Assembly (NCBI GenBank): GCA_028583415.1
Contig: CM053270.1
Coordinates: 53,578,173 to 53,642,172, forward strand
DNA: 64,000 bases
Source of the DNA: Protea cynaroides
Lineage: Eukaryota > Streptophyta > Magnoliopsida > Proteales > Proteaceae
Direction: 5' to 3'
Below, in pieces: positions 10,931 through 22,416 of the stretch. The translations under genes were made by a program, and so were the position numbers. Each line of letters starts with the position of its first letter. The first letter of the stretch is position 1. The notes under the pieces are model-generated. The model searched no databases. It saw only the letters and a program-made list of their open reading frames with translations, and had not been told where the DNA came from.

Positions 10931-11204
10931 TGTATTTTCTTTTTATCTTTCTTTTTGTACTTCAGAGTAACTGTCTGGGTTGTGGACTGTACTCTGCTTT
11001 AGACTTGTATGTATATATGTTTGTTCTTATTTTGAGTGTATATAAATTTGTTTCTCATTTAATAGATGCATTATTCTCTTTCAATTTTGTCTCAAACAAC
11101 ACAGATGCTTATGGTGTGTTATTATTACAGCTTTTAAATTTTGATCCTCTCTCAATTCACGAAATTTTGTAGAAGTATACTGGTTTATCAGACAGGGCCT
11201 GAGA

Positions 11205-11216
11205 GCTCTGATACCA
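11205..11216 (-). other. Primer-binding site of element A
   Basis: On the minus strand TGGTATCAGAGC, complementary to the 3' end of plant initiator tRNA-Met, three bases from the LTR end TGTGACA. It fixes the element's polarity and shows that 11220-15816 is the 5' LTR. Confidence 0.9.
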
Positions 11217-12477
11217 AGTTGTCACACCCCAATTCTGCACCATTCAGAACGGTATGATGAATCGCTAATAACCAACGGTTCAACCAGAATCTCTAATAGG
11301 TTGTGTCCGTTGAAAGTAAATCATACACATCTACAACCATAATCAGAATAAATACACAATAGCGGAAGTCTTAATAATAAATGAACTGAGAAATCTAACT
11401 GTGATAATCATAAATAAAATATCAAGTTATGTTGTATCAACGAGACATAAGTAAATAAAGTATCAATTATATTTCCTTAATAATTCAAATAAAAATCTAA
11501 TCAAAAACGCATGTGTTGCACTCGCATGAAGAGTCATGTGTATCCACTAAGTCTTCAGCTTCCATCGCAGCTACGTGCCCGTACACAGAAGCATTAACAT
11601 AGTCTTCCACCGTAGTACCTGCATCATCAATTAAAAATATTCGACGTTGAAAAAGATGAGCACACATCACGGCTCAGTGAGCAAACAAAACAATGCAACA
11701 AACATATGCATGCATTCAATTCATATTTGTGGTCTGGTTTATAAGTTTGTAATGTGCTATAGAAAGGTTCGGTGGCCGCCTCACCTCTATACACGAGTGT
11801 GTGAATCCGCCCAAAGGTTAACGTTTATTGTCGTCCCACATGCACCCACTATGGAATAGAGATAGAGCTAAAGTGCTTAGGACCACACCGTATCATACTT
11901 CCCCTGATACTCTACCCATACCAACACGTAAGCCCCTGCTGGCGAGGGCTTGCAAACTGGGCTCGCAACTAACCAATCCTAATGTCAAACAGTGTACCTA
12001 TGGCCTCACCCCAGCATCCCTCAATACATCCATAGAGATAGAGCTAAGGCCCCCCGGCAGAGTCGAAGACTACACGGTCCGAGACCACCTCCCTTGATAC
12101 CCTACGACGTAATAGTTCTGCTAAGGTAATGGCGATACGACGATGTCAGTGGACAAGACTTGAGTAGAGATAGAGCTAGAGTCTAGTAACCAGGCTGAAC
12201 CACAATGTCACATTCCCCCCCCCTGATACTCCACTCGCATCAAGCACACTAACCACACACATACATTCACATGCCTATTCCTAGCATCATCATCATCATC
12301 ATGTTATAAACAAAATAAAATTTAATATGCATGAACATTAATAGCAGGAATATTGGATGACATGTTGAATGCACATTACAAGCATACACGCATAGAATCA
12401 GTCATGGCATTGGACTCAAGAAAAGTAAAAACACTTTATTATTAGCTAATTAGTTTAGGTCTTGTTCCATCACCTTT

Positions 12478-14751
12478 TGTAAGACCTGTATCAAACTAAC
12501 CCGGTCTTACCACCTTGAACCAGGTCTACCCATCATGGTCGAACCAAATGGATCACGTGCGTGAAGGAGATCATGATCCCAGGTATTAAACTGACCCAAA
12601 AATACTCAAAATAAGGGGAAGGTCGCATACCCAGCAAGGGAGGGTCGGACCCCCCCAAAGATAAAGTCAGACCCCCAGTTTTACATGGGGGGGGTCGGAC
12701 ATTTTAAGGACCAGGGGTCGACGGGATCTCCGACCCCCCTATCGACCCCCGGTAGTCGGTAGAAACAGCTCGAACCAAAAATTAGGAAATTTTCCTAATT
12801 TCAATGGAATTCCTTCCTAATCTCAATGGGACTTATTTTAGGAGTTTCTACTTTATAAATAGGACGTCCCTAAGCCTCTTTCACTCCTTTTAGAACCCTA
12901 ATTGGATTGAGAGAAAGAGAAGGAGAAAGAGAATAGAAGAAAAAGAAAGTGAAGAAGGCTTCAGAGAAACAAGCCTAATTCTCAGGTAAGGATACCAACT
13001 CCATGTAATTTTACAGACCTTAGAATAGATAGAGAAGAGGGAATGATCTAGGAGGAACCCAAATCATCCACCCATGGTTAGGTTTTTATGGAAAACCACG
13101 GGGGAAATCATGAAAGCCATATAGGTGAATGAACCACGGTTCTAGGCCATAGAACATGTGTGGAATGGACTGTAGGAGCAAGCCATAGGACCCCAAACAC
13201 GAAGAATGGACTGAAGGAAGAAAAATTGACAAAACCCACAGGGGATCGCATGGGGGGTCGATGGCCAATCGACCCTACCAGACCCTGAGCATCGACCCCC
13301 AGTGTTCGGGAAGTCCAGAATAGGGATGGTCGCACCCAGGGTCGATCAAACCTCCGACCCTAGCATCGACCCCCAGTTAGCAGCATGCTTTTTAAAGTCT
13401 GAATTAATTCTAATTAAATTCTATCGACTTGGTTAGATTTTCTAGTGATATAATATCGATATATAGTTGATTCTTAAAGCTTGAAAGAAGACTTACGATC
13501 AAGTAAAGGTGAGGGAACAAGACCTAAACTAATTGGTTAATAATAAACTGTTTTACTTTTGAGTCCAATGCCATGATTGATTTTATGCGTGTATGATTGT
13601 TATGTGCATTCAACATGTCATCCAATATTTCTATTATTACTGTTCATGCATATTTAATTCTTGTTTATACATGATAATGATGATGATGATGATGATAGGA
13701 ATAGGCATGTGGATGTATGTGTGTGGTTGGTGTGCTTGATGCGAGCGAGTATCAGGGGGAGGTGTCATAGGTCGGACCTCAGCACTCTAGCTCTATCTCT
13801 AACTCAAGTCTTGTGCATTAGCATCGTCGTATCGCCATTACTTTAGCAGAACTATTATGTCGTAGAGTATCAGGGGAGGTGGTCTCGGTCCTTGTAGTCT
13901 CTGACTCTACCGAGGGGGCCTTAGCTCTATCTCTATGGGCGTTCTGAGGGATACTGGGGTGAGGCCTTGGATATACTGTTTGGCATTAGGATTGGTTAGT
14001 TGCGAGCCCAGTTTGCAAGCCCTCGCCAGCAGGGGCTTATGTGTTGGTATGGCACTGTACAGCAATAAACGTTAACCTTTGTTGTACAATGTTCATGGTA
14101 GGGTGGATGGGGACGACAATAAACGTTAACCTTTGGGCGGGCTTCCACACCTGTATATAGAGGAGGGATCAATAAACGTTAACCTTTAACCTCCAACCCT
14201 TTCTATTGCATATTGCAAACTTTAAATCAGACCAAAGATATGAATTGAATGCATGCATATGTATTGTTGCATGGTTTTGTTTGCTCACTGAGCCATGATG
14301 TGTGCTCACCCTCTCGACGTCGAATATTTTTAGTTGATGATGCAGGTACTACCATTCGAAGATTATGTCAACGCTCCAGTGTACGGGCACATGGCGGCGA
14401 TGGAAGTTGAAGACGAAGTGGATACGCATGACTCCTCTTGCGAGTGCAACTCATGCGTATTCGATTAGATTTTATATTAATTATTTGGATTTAGTAAAGA
14501 CATGTAATTGATATTTATTTATGTCTTAGTTGATACATAATAATTTGCTACTTAAATATGATTATCACATCTAGATTTCTTAGTTCGATTTACTATAAGA
14601 CTTCCGCTATTGTGTATTTTACTCTGATTATGAATGTGGATGTATGAGGTTTAGATAAAATGGATATAGCCTACTCGAGATCCTGGTTGAACCGTTGGTT
14701 TGCTAGCGGTTCATTACACCATTCTGAATAGTACGAAATTGGGGTGTGACA
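12478..14751 (+). mobile_element. Solo LTR C (Tekay family)
   Basis: A single LTR of 2274 bp from TGTAAGACCTG to GGGGTGTGACA, flanked by the exact 5-bp target duplication CCTTT (12473-12477 and 14752-14756). Removing it restores the reading of the surrounding LTR. It has a TATA box TATAAATAG at 12854 and motif clusters at 12620-12770 and 13250-13380. A solo LTR arises by recombination between the two LTRs of a full element. Confidence 0.93.
14063..14187 (+). repeat. Triplicated 18-bp motif in solo LTR C
   Basis: CAATAAACGTTAACCTTT occurs at 14063, 14117 and 14170. The other LTRs of this family in the window have one related copy at the corresponding place, so the triplication is specific to C. 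Confidence 0.8.
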
Positions 14752-15816
14752 CCTTTGCTTGAGTGTTGATCCTCTTTCAAGCTTTAAAATCACTTTTATA
14801 TCAATAGGAAAACCTAACAAGTCGATAGATTTTGGTTAGAAGTCATTCCGACACTTTTAGACTTGTTTTTAAGCACAGGTCACAGGGTGGGTCGCAGGTA
14901 GGGTAGCAATTTACTGCGACCCCTAGGGTAGGGTCGATGCCAGGGTCGGATGTTCCATCGACCCTGGGTGTGACCACCCCTTTCCTGGACTTCCCGAATA
15001 CTGGGGGTCGATCCTGTGGTCCAGTAGGGTCGATTCCCAATCAACCCCACATGCGACCCCTCGTGGGTTGAGTCGAAAATATCATTCTACAGTCCATTCT
15101 TTCAGGTTTGGGTCCTATAGCTTACTTCCATAATCCATTCTAGGCTTGTTCTATAGCTTAGAACTCTTGGTTTCTTCCTTACTTTGCCTATCATGATTTC
15201 TCCATGGATTTCATTGAAATCTTCCCATGGATGTATGATTTGGATTTCTCCTAGACCATACCCTCTTCATGAACTATTCTAAGGTCTTAGATCATTAATG
15301 GAAACGTGCTCATACCTTAGGTTTGCTGAGATTCAGAGATTTCTCTGAATTCTTCACTTAGGTCTTCTTCTCCAACTTTCCTTCTCCTCTTCTTCTCTTC
15401 TCTTTCTCTCACTTTCAATTAGGGTTTCAAAAGGAGTGAAAGAGGCTTAGGGACGTCCTATTTATAGAGTAGAATCTCTCAAAATAAGTCTCATTGAGAT
15501 TAGAAAGGAATTACATTGAAATTTGGAAAGTTTCCTATTTGCCGTTTCTGTCGGCAAACAGGGGGTCGGAGATCCCGTCGACCCCCAGTTCCAAGTTGTC
15601 CGACCCCCAGTTAAAATATCAGGGGTTTGACTTCTTAGTGGGGGGGTCGACCCTGCCTATCTAGGTATGCGACCCTGCCCTCCAATTAACTATTTTTGGG
15701 TCAGTTTAGTACCTGATTTCGTTATTTCCTTCATGCACTGGGTCTATTTGGCTCGACCATGATGGGTAGACCTGGTACAAGGTGGTAAGACCGGTTAGTT
15801 CGATATGGGTCTTACA

Positions 15817-16130
15817 GATAAAGTAGGCCCAGAAAGAGAGCTACTTTGCTCAAAATAGGAGAATCAAAAGGCCAAATGGAAATTCTTACAACGGAGGGAA
15901 CACCAAGGTATTCAAACCCTTCCGTACTCAAGGCTTCAATGCTGCAGCCAAGACTACTTCAGCAGCTCAACAGCAACCAAAGAAAAATGGTGAAGGAATA
16001 AAATATTTTAACTACAATCAATTGGGACATATTGCAAGGGAGTGTCCTAAGCCCAAGAAGCAACTACAACAAGGCAGAGTTTACGCGGTTGCATTTGAGG
16101 ATGCGGCCGCATCGCCTGATGTGGTCACAG
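15817..16130 (+). pseudogene. gag C-terminal fragment of element B
   Basis: It matches the end of A's gag from the VIESSLKES region to the nucleocapsid and the QGRVYAV stretch. The zinc knuckle has lost its first two cysteines: the CDNC of A reads YFNY here, while the later His and Cys remain, so RNA binding by this knuckle would fail. A possible intron starts directly after it. Confidence 0.75.
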
Positions 16131-16200
16131 GTATGACTTAAATCTTGTCATTTTGTGTTACATTGTGTGAGCATGTAGACTAAATCAAAACAAATCACAG
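16131..16200 (+). other. 70-bp intron-like insert between gag and protease (element B)
   Basis: A segment starting GTATGACTTAA and ending AAATCACAG interrupts B exactly where A reads on without a gap from the Val-Val of gag into GIVPI of protease. It has GT...AG ends, is T/A-rich and is not a multiple of three. Its two borders share TCACAGGTAT, so a duplication-flanked insertion is the alternative to an intron. Confidence 0.55.
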
Positions 16201-16976
16201 GTATCGTACCTATTAATGGCATTCCCACCAGAGTACTCTTCGATTCAGGAGCTACTCATTCTTTTATATCTGTGTCATTTGGAAAGCAGCTAAATCTACC
16301 CCTCAAATCCTTAGACTACAAACTCCTTGTACGATCGCCTATGGGATTAGAAGTGAAATTAGAAAAAGGTTATGGACCATGTCCAGTTCTTCTTGACAAA
16401 AAACTCTAGATGCAACCTTGATTCAACTTGAGATGGCAGACTTTGACGTCATCTTGGGAATGGACTGGTTAGCTCGGCATTCTACAAACCTATTATATGC
16501 CAAAAAGAAGCTGACATTTAAAGACAAGGAAGGAGCAGAGTTCAGTTTTGTGGGAACCAAACTTCCCCATAAATGAAAGCTCATACTCTCTGCATTAAAG
16601 GCTAGGAAGTGCCTTGAGAAAGGAGCAGTTGGGTATTTAGTATCTGTGGTCGATCTTACCAGGGAAGCACCACGAATGGAGGATATTGATATCGTGCGTG
16701 ACTTTCCAGATGTATTTCCTGAAGAACTACCAGGACTACCACCCGACCGAGCTATAGAGTTTGTTATCAATCTGATACCCGGAGCCGTACCAGTATCTGA
16801 AGCACCTGATTGTATGGCTCCTACGGAATTGAAGGAATTAAAAGTACAACTACAAGAACTGCTGGACAAGGGTTACATCCGACCTAGCATATCACCATGG
16901 GGAGCGCCAGTATTATTCGTAAAGAAGAAGGACGGTAGTGTTCGATTGTGTATAGACTATCGGGAACTGAATAACT
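16201..16976 (+). pseudogene. Protease and RT start of element B
   Basis: It contains the protease motif LFDSGATHSFIS near 16235 and the ILGMDWLARH block near 16450. A frame break and a stop near 16400 follow KLEKGYGPCPVLLD. From 16646 it is open through DFPDVFPEELPGLPPDRAIE (absent in A) into RT (KGYIRPSISPWGAPVLFVKK), until a one-base deletion at about 16975 creates a TAA in ELNN. Confidence 0.82.
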
Positions 16977-16998
16977 AACAATCAAGAATCGATACCCA

Positions 16999-18222
16999 TT
17001 GCCTCGGATCGATGACTTGTTCGATCAGTTGCAAGGTGCCAAGGTGTTCTCCAAAATCGATCTTCGGTCAGGCTACCATCAGTTGAAGATTAAGGATGGT
17101 GATATTCCCAAGACAGCATTCAGGACCAGATATGGACATTATGAATTTTTGGTCATGTCTTTTGGAATGACGAACGCACCAGCAACTTTTATGGAACTTA
17201 TGAATCAGGTATTCCACGATATGTTGGATACGTCGGTTATTGTATTCATCGATGATATATTGGTCTACTCCAAGGACAAGGAAACTCATATTAAGAATCT
17301 AAACGCCGCTCTACAGCTATTACGGAAGGAGAAGCTCTACGCCAAATTTACAAAGTGTGAGTTTTGGCTAAAGGAAGTCGTTTTTCTAGGCCATGTTGTA
17401 TCCATTGAAGGAATTAAAGTGGATCCTAGCAAGATCGAAGCTATTGTGAAGTGGGAAGCACCGAAGAGCATTACAGAAATTAGAAGTTTCTTAGGTTTAG
17501 CTGGTTATTATCGACGATTTGTGGAAGACTATTCCCGAATTGCCGTACCTCTCACCAGTTTGACTAAGAAGGGCGAAAAGTTTGTTTGGACTGATAAATG
17601 CAAGAAGAGTTTCCAAACATTGAAGGCTAAATTGATATCTACTCCAATCTTGACCATTTTGATTCCAGGACAGCCATTTATTTTGTACACTGATGCGTCA
17701 GGATTGGGATTAGGATGTGTACTTATGCAAGGAGAACAAGTAATTGCTTATGCCTCAAGACAATTGAAGACACATGAAAAGAACTATCCCACTCAAGATT
17801 TAGAATTAGCGGTAGTAGTATATGCTGTCAAGATATGGAGACACTACTTGTACGGAGAGAAATTTCAGATTAAATCAGATCATAAGAGTCTTACTTATCT
17901 CTTTAATTAGAAGGAGTTGAATATGCGACAAAGAAGATGGCTAAAACTATTGAAAGACTATGATTGTGATATCCAGTATCATCCCGGAAAAGCTAATGTG
18001 GTTGCTGACGCGCTAAGTGGAAAGGCAATGATAAAATCTCAAGGGGAGGTTAGCACAACTGCCGCAATGTGTATGGGAAAAGTATTCAATTACGGTAATG
18101 AGCAGTTTGTGATAGATGCACTGGATGAATCAACCAACCAAGGGTTTATCCATCGGTTTTCAAATATGTTCGCCACATTAAAGATTGTATCTGATATACT
18201 TGATGAAGTGAAAACAGCTAGC
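16999..18222 (+). pseudogene. RT and RNase H of element B
   Basis: 303 open codons to 17907 with the RT palm motif FIDDILVYSKD and the RNase H block DASGLGLGCVLMQ. A TAG at 17908 replaces glutamine after LFN, then another 100 or so codons continue RNase H (QYHPGKANVVADALS) into the integrase linker. At about 18222 the sequence jumps from VKTA directly to the region before the chromodomain, removing about 1.1 kb of integrase relative to A. Confidence 0.87.
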
Positions 18223-18235
18223 ACTACCACCATCT

Positions 18236-18505
18236 ATGTCAAGTGTGCATGATGTATTTTATATCTCCTTATTGAAGAGGTATGTCAGAGATTCAATGCA
18301 CGTTTTGACAGTAGAATTACCTGATTTGACTGATGATTTGACATTTGAAGTAGCACCAACTGAAATCACCAGTCGAAAGGTCCAACGACTACGCAACCGT
18401 GACATCTATTATGTTAAGGTCACATGGAGAAGCAGAGATATAAAAGAAATCACATGGGAAGAAGAGAATGCTATGCGAAAGCAATACCCTCATATATTCA
18501 ACTAG
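18236..18505 (+). pseudogene. Integrase C-terminus and chromodomain of B
   Basis: 89 codons: VHDVFYISLLKRYV, then ITSRKVQRLRNRDIYYVKV and EITWEEENAMRKQYPHIF. The chromodomain is complete, unlike A's, but is disconnected from an integrase core by the deletion. Confidence 0.85.
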
Positions 18506-18543
18506 GAAGGTAGGTATAAATTTTGAGGATGAAATTTTTATAA

Positions 18544-18555
18544 GCAGGGGGGAAT
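18544..18555 (+). other. Polypurine tract of element B
   Basis: GCAGGGGGGAAT immediately before the LTR start TGTAAGACCC. Confidence 0.75.
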
Positions 18556-20865
18556 TGTAAGACCCGTATCGAACTAACCGGTCTTACGACCTTGTACCAG
18601 GTCTACCTATCATGGTCGAGCCAAATGGACCAAGTGCGTGAAGGAAATAGCAAGACCAGGTATGAAACAGACCCAAAAACAATGAAATAGGGGGTAGGGT
18701 CGCTTACCCAAATAGGCAGGGTCGACCCCACCTCATTAGGAAGTCAGACCCCTGAATTTTAGACCTAGGGTCAGATAATTTAGACCCTAGGGTCGGACAG
18801 GATCTTCGACCTCCTCATCGACCCTAGGATTACCGACAGAAACCGTAAATAGGAAACTTTCTAAATTTCAAGGGGATTCTTTCCTAATCTCAATGGGACT
18901 TATTTTGGGAGGTTTTTCTCTATAAATAGGACGTCCCTTAGCCTCTTTCACTCCTTTTGAAACCCTAATTGAAAGAGAAGAGAAGGATAAGAGAAGGAAA
19001 GTTGGAGAAGAAGACTAAAGAGAAGAATTCAGAGAAACCTCTGAATCTCAACAAACCTAAGGTATGGATATGCTTTACATGAATTGTTTAAGACCTTAGA
19101 ATAGTTCATGAAGAGGGTATGATCTAGGAGAAACCCAAATCATCCATCCATGGGAAGATTTCAATGAAATCCATGGAGGGAATCATGGTAGACAAAGTAA
19201 GGAAGTAACCAAGAGTTTTAAACCATAGACCAAGCATAGAATGGACTATGGAAGTAAGCCAAGGACCCAAAATTGAAAGATTAGACTGCAGAATGAAAAG
19301 GTCGACTCCAACCACGTGCGGTCGCACGTAGGGTCGATTGAGAATCGACCCTACCAGACCACAGGATTGACCCCTAGCTTTCGGAAGTCCAGGGAAGCTG
19401 CGGTGGCACCTAGGGTCGATGGAACATCCGACCCTAGCATCGACCCAATACCCTGGGGTCGCATAAACCTACGACCCATCCTACGACCCTAGCTTTACAG
19501 CAAGCTTAAAACTGTCGGAATAAATTCTAATTAAAATCTATCGACTTGTTAGGTATTCCTATTGATATAAAGGTGATTCTTAGAGCTTGAAAGAGGATTT
19601 ACACTCAAGCAAAGGTGAGGGAATAAGACCTAAACTAATTGGCTAATAATAAACTATTTTTATTTATTGAGTCCAATGCCATGACTGATTCTATGCGTGT
19701 ATGCTTGTAATGTGCATTTAACATGTCATCCAATATTCCTACTATTAATGTCCATGCATATTTAATTCTATTTATTTATAACATGATGATGATGATGATG
19801 CTAGGAATAGGCATGTGAATGTATGTGTGTGGTTAGTGTGCTTGATACGAGTAGAGCATCAGGGGGAGGACGTGATATTGTGGTGTGTCCTGGTCACCAG
19901 ACTCTAGCTCTATCTCTACTCAAGTCTTGTCCACTGACATCGTCGTATCGTCATTACCTTAGCAGAACTATTACATCGTAGGGTATCAGGGGAGGTGGTC
20001 TCGGACCGTGTAGTCTTCGACTCTACCGGAGGGCCTTAGCTCTATCTCTATGGACGTATTGAGGGATGCTAGGGTGGAGGCCTTGGATACACTGTTTGAC
20101 ATTAGGATTGGTTAGTTGCGAGCCCAGTTTACAAGCCTTCGCCAGTAGGGGCTTACGTGTTGGTATGGGTAGAGTATCAGGGGAAGTGTGATGCGGTGTG
20201 GTCCTAAGCACTTTAGCTCTATCTCTATTCCATGATAGGTGCATGTGGGACGACAATAAATGTTATCTTTGGGCGGCTTCACACACTTGTGTATAGAGGT
20301 GAGGCGGCCACCAAACCCTTCTATAGCACATTGCAAACTTATATACCAGACCACAGATATGAATTGAATGCATGCATATGTTTGTTGCATTGTTTTGTTT
20401 GCTCACTGAGCCGTGATGTGTGCTCACCCTTTTCGAATTCGAATATTTTTAGTTGATGATGCAGGGTACCACTGTGGAAGATTATATGAATGCTTCTGTG
20501 TACGAACACGTGGCTGCAATGGAGGTTGAAGATATAGTGGAGACGCATGACTCCTTATGCGAGTGCAACTCATGCGTTTTCGATTAGATTTCTATTTGAA
20601 CCATTAAGAAAATGTAATTTGATATTTTATTTATTTATGTCTCGGTTGTTACAATATAATTTGATATTTTATTTATGATTATCACAGTTAGATCCTCAGT
20701 TCATTTAATATTAAGACTTTCACTATTATGTATTTATTCTGATTATGATTGTGGATGTGTATGGTTTAAATTAAAGGACACTGTCTATTAGAGATCCTAG
20801 TTGAACCGTTGGTTTATTAGCGGTTCATCACACCGTTCTGGAAGATACGGAATTTGGGTGTGACA
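18556..20865 (+). repeat. 3' LTR of element B
   Basis: 2310 bp from TGTAAGACCCG to GGGTGTGACA with both ends intact. It has a TATA box TATAAATAGG at 18921, GGGTCGA-type clusters before (18690-18830) and after it (19320-19500), and three TAGCTCTATCTCT subrepeats near 19906, 20037 and 20214. Confidence 0.92.
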
Positions 20866-22411
20866 AGAGATAAAGGATCTCCTTGTCTGAGACCTCTCCC
20901 TACACCAAAAAACCCAATAGGTCCTTCGTTAACCATAACAGATAATCTAGCTGATTGAAGCATTGACAGAACTCTCTTCACAAAGACATTAGAGAAGCCA
21001 AACTTTTTCAATACAGCTAATAAAAACTCCCATTCAAGATTATCATAAGCCTTCTTCACATCAAGCATCAGTGCAACGATCCCCAATTTAGTTTTCTTGT
21101 GCATAAGTGACACCAGTTTAGAGGCTAAACCGTTCTCATGAATTATTCTGCCTTTAACAAATGCCCCTTGTTTCGAAGAAATATATTTCCCCACAAACAA
21201 ACCCAATCTACTTGCTAAAAATTTTGGGACAATCTTGTAATCAAAATTTCCTACACATATTGGTTGAAAATCCGTTACTTTCATTGCCCTCTCCTTCTTT
21301 GGGATTAAAGTTATGTGATTGTTGTTAACCCCATTCAGCATCCTTCCTGAAGTAAAGAAATACCGAACAGCAGAACACACATCCCTTCTCACAATATCCC
21401 AACAAGAACAATAAAATTTACCTGAATAACCATCCGGATCTGGAGAGCTTTTTTTATTCATACCAAAAACAGCATTTTTTATTTCTTCATCTGATGGAAT
21501 TTTATCAAGTTCAACATTCTCTTCCATGGTAACAAGATTGGGAATTACCTCCAAACACTGATTGTACCATATAGAACCTACACTCTGATGAAACTCCTCA
21601 AAGTAACTTAGAAGGTGCTCTTTAATATCATTTTGGCTATCCATGACAGCTCCATCCTCCTTGTGCAAAAATCTGATTAGGTTCCTATTTCTTCTGCCCT
21701 TTGCCTATGCACGGAAGAATTTTGAATTTAGGTCCCCACATTTGAGCCATTTAACTCTACCCTTCTCCGCCCATAAAGCCTCTTGGAGTAAAATAGCATC
21801 ATCATGTTTCTGAGCAACTATATCTTCTTGAGATTTCAATGTATCATTACTACCCACCATTTGAATAGTTTCTTGTATATCTTCCAAAGCCACTCTAGTA
21901 ATCATCACCTCTTTATCAATATTGGGGAACATATCGGAAGACCAAGACCTCAAATGATGCTTCAAGTACCTTAATTTCGACATCAATACAAAGTATGGAT
22001 TACCAAAACATGGTTTCATCCACACCTCCTTTACCACCTCCTTAAAGGAAGCATGATCAATCAAAACCTCTGTATCCTAAAAAGCACATTCGACGGCTTG
22101 GGGATAACTAAACAACCAACCAAAATAGGGGCATGATCTGACCCCACACGTTGCAGAACTCTCCGATAAGGTTGTTCATACACAACATACTAGGCATCAT
22201 TACCAAAACTTTTATCCAACACTGCTTTGACATGACCAGCCACTCTATTGTTAGTCCTAGTAAACTTAAGACCAGAGGAAGGGATACTTACCAAATGAAG
22301 AGTATCTATAAAAGCCTTAAAATCATCTACAGATGTTGTAGATCATGTAAAGACTAAATTTTCAGCAAGCCCCACTGCAATACAATCATTCCTCTCATCT
22401 ACAGATCAGAA
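20866..22411 (-). pseudogene. LINE (L1-type) endonuclease-RT fragment
   Basis: The minus strand encodes the end of an apurinic-type endonuclease (FTWTNNR, then GSDHAPILVG near 22140), then the linker and a reverse transcriptase with KKSSPDPDGYSGKFY, DFQPICVGNFDYKI, ALMLDVKKAYDNLEW and GLRQGDPLS. It stops short at GLRQGDPLS because element B inserted there. Three in-frame TAGs (about 22190, 22080 and 21705) are each explained by one transition (TGG or CAG to TAG). The catalytic FxDD region and 3' end are not in the window. The other end was cut by the Copia-type element at 22412. Confidence 0.85.
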
Positions 22412-22416
22412 AAACC

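Larger units (their letters stand above)
1750..15816 (-). mobile_element. Element A, Tekay/Del-like chromovirus
   Basis: A Ty3/gypsy retrotransposon read right to left: 5' LTR (11220-15816, interrupted by solo LTR C), a primer-binding site complementary to initiator tRNA-Met, an antisense extra gene, gag, protease, RT, RNase H, integrase with chromodomain, polypurine tract, and a 3' LTR whose outer ~230 bp is missing. Tekay/Del assignment rests on the gag core (LTWDIYKEAFFEKYFP), the protease-RT-RH-IN order, the C-terminal chromodomain and the long ~2.3-kb LTRs. Every coding region is broken by stops or frameshifts, so it is not autonomous. It sits inside the gag of element B: the sequence right of 15816 continues B's gag, and the left flank was lost with the truncation. 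Confidence 0.88.
11220..15816 (-). repeat. 5' LTR of element A, split by solo LTR C
   Basis: It runs from TGTCACACCC (11220) to GGGTCTTACA (15816) with both LTR ends intact. Removing the 2274-bp insert C and one copy of its 5-bp duplication leaves 2318 bp. A minus-strand TATAAATAG lies near 15470, with GGGTCGA motif clusters on both sides. Its internal end is adjacent to the primer-binding site; its outer end abuts the gag of element B. Confidence 0.9.
15817..20865 (+). mobile_element. Element B, truncated Tekay/Del-like chromovirus
   Basis: The right-hand part of an older Tekay element: end of gag, protease, RT, RNase H, an abrupt jump across integrase, chromodomain, polypurine tract and an intact 3' LTR. 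Its left part was separated by the insertion of element A at 15816 and is not in the window. It lies inside a LINE: the sequence after 20865 resumes in the LINE reverse transcriptase, and AGAGA at 20866-20870 would be one copy of its target duplication. Confidence 0.88.

Noticed and set aside
13661..13700. GAT/CAT triplet runs in the LTRs as a microsatellite-based regulatory site
   Set aside because: They are short (four to six units), vary between copies and have no surrounding signal.
20817..20865. Extension of the LINE RT frame beyond GLRQGDPLS
   Set aside because: These codons are the end of element B's LTR read by chance in frame; the LINE sequence ends at 20866.
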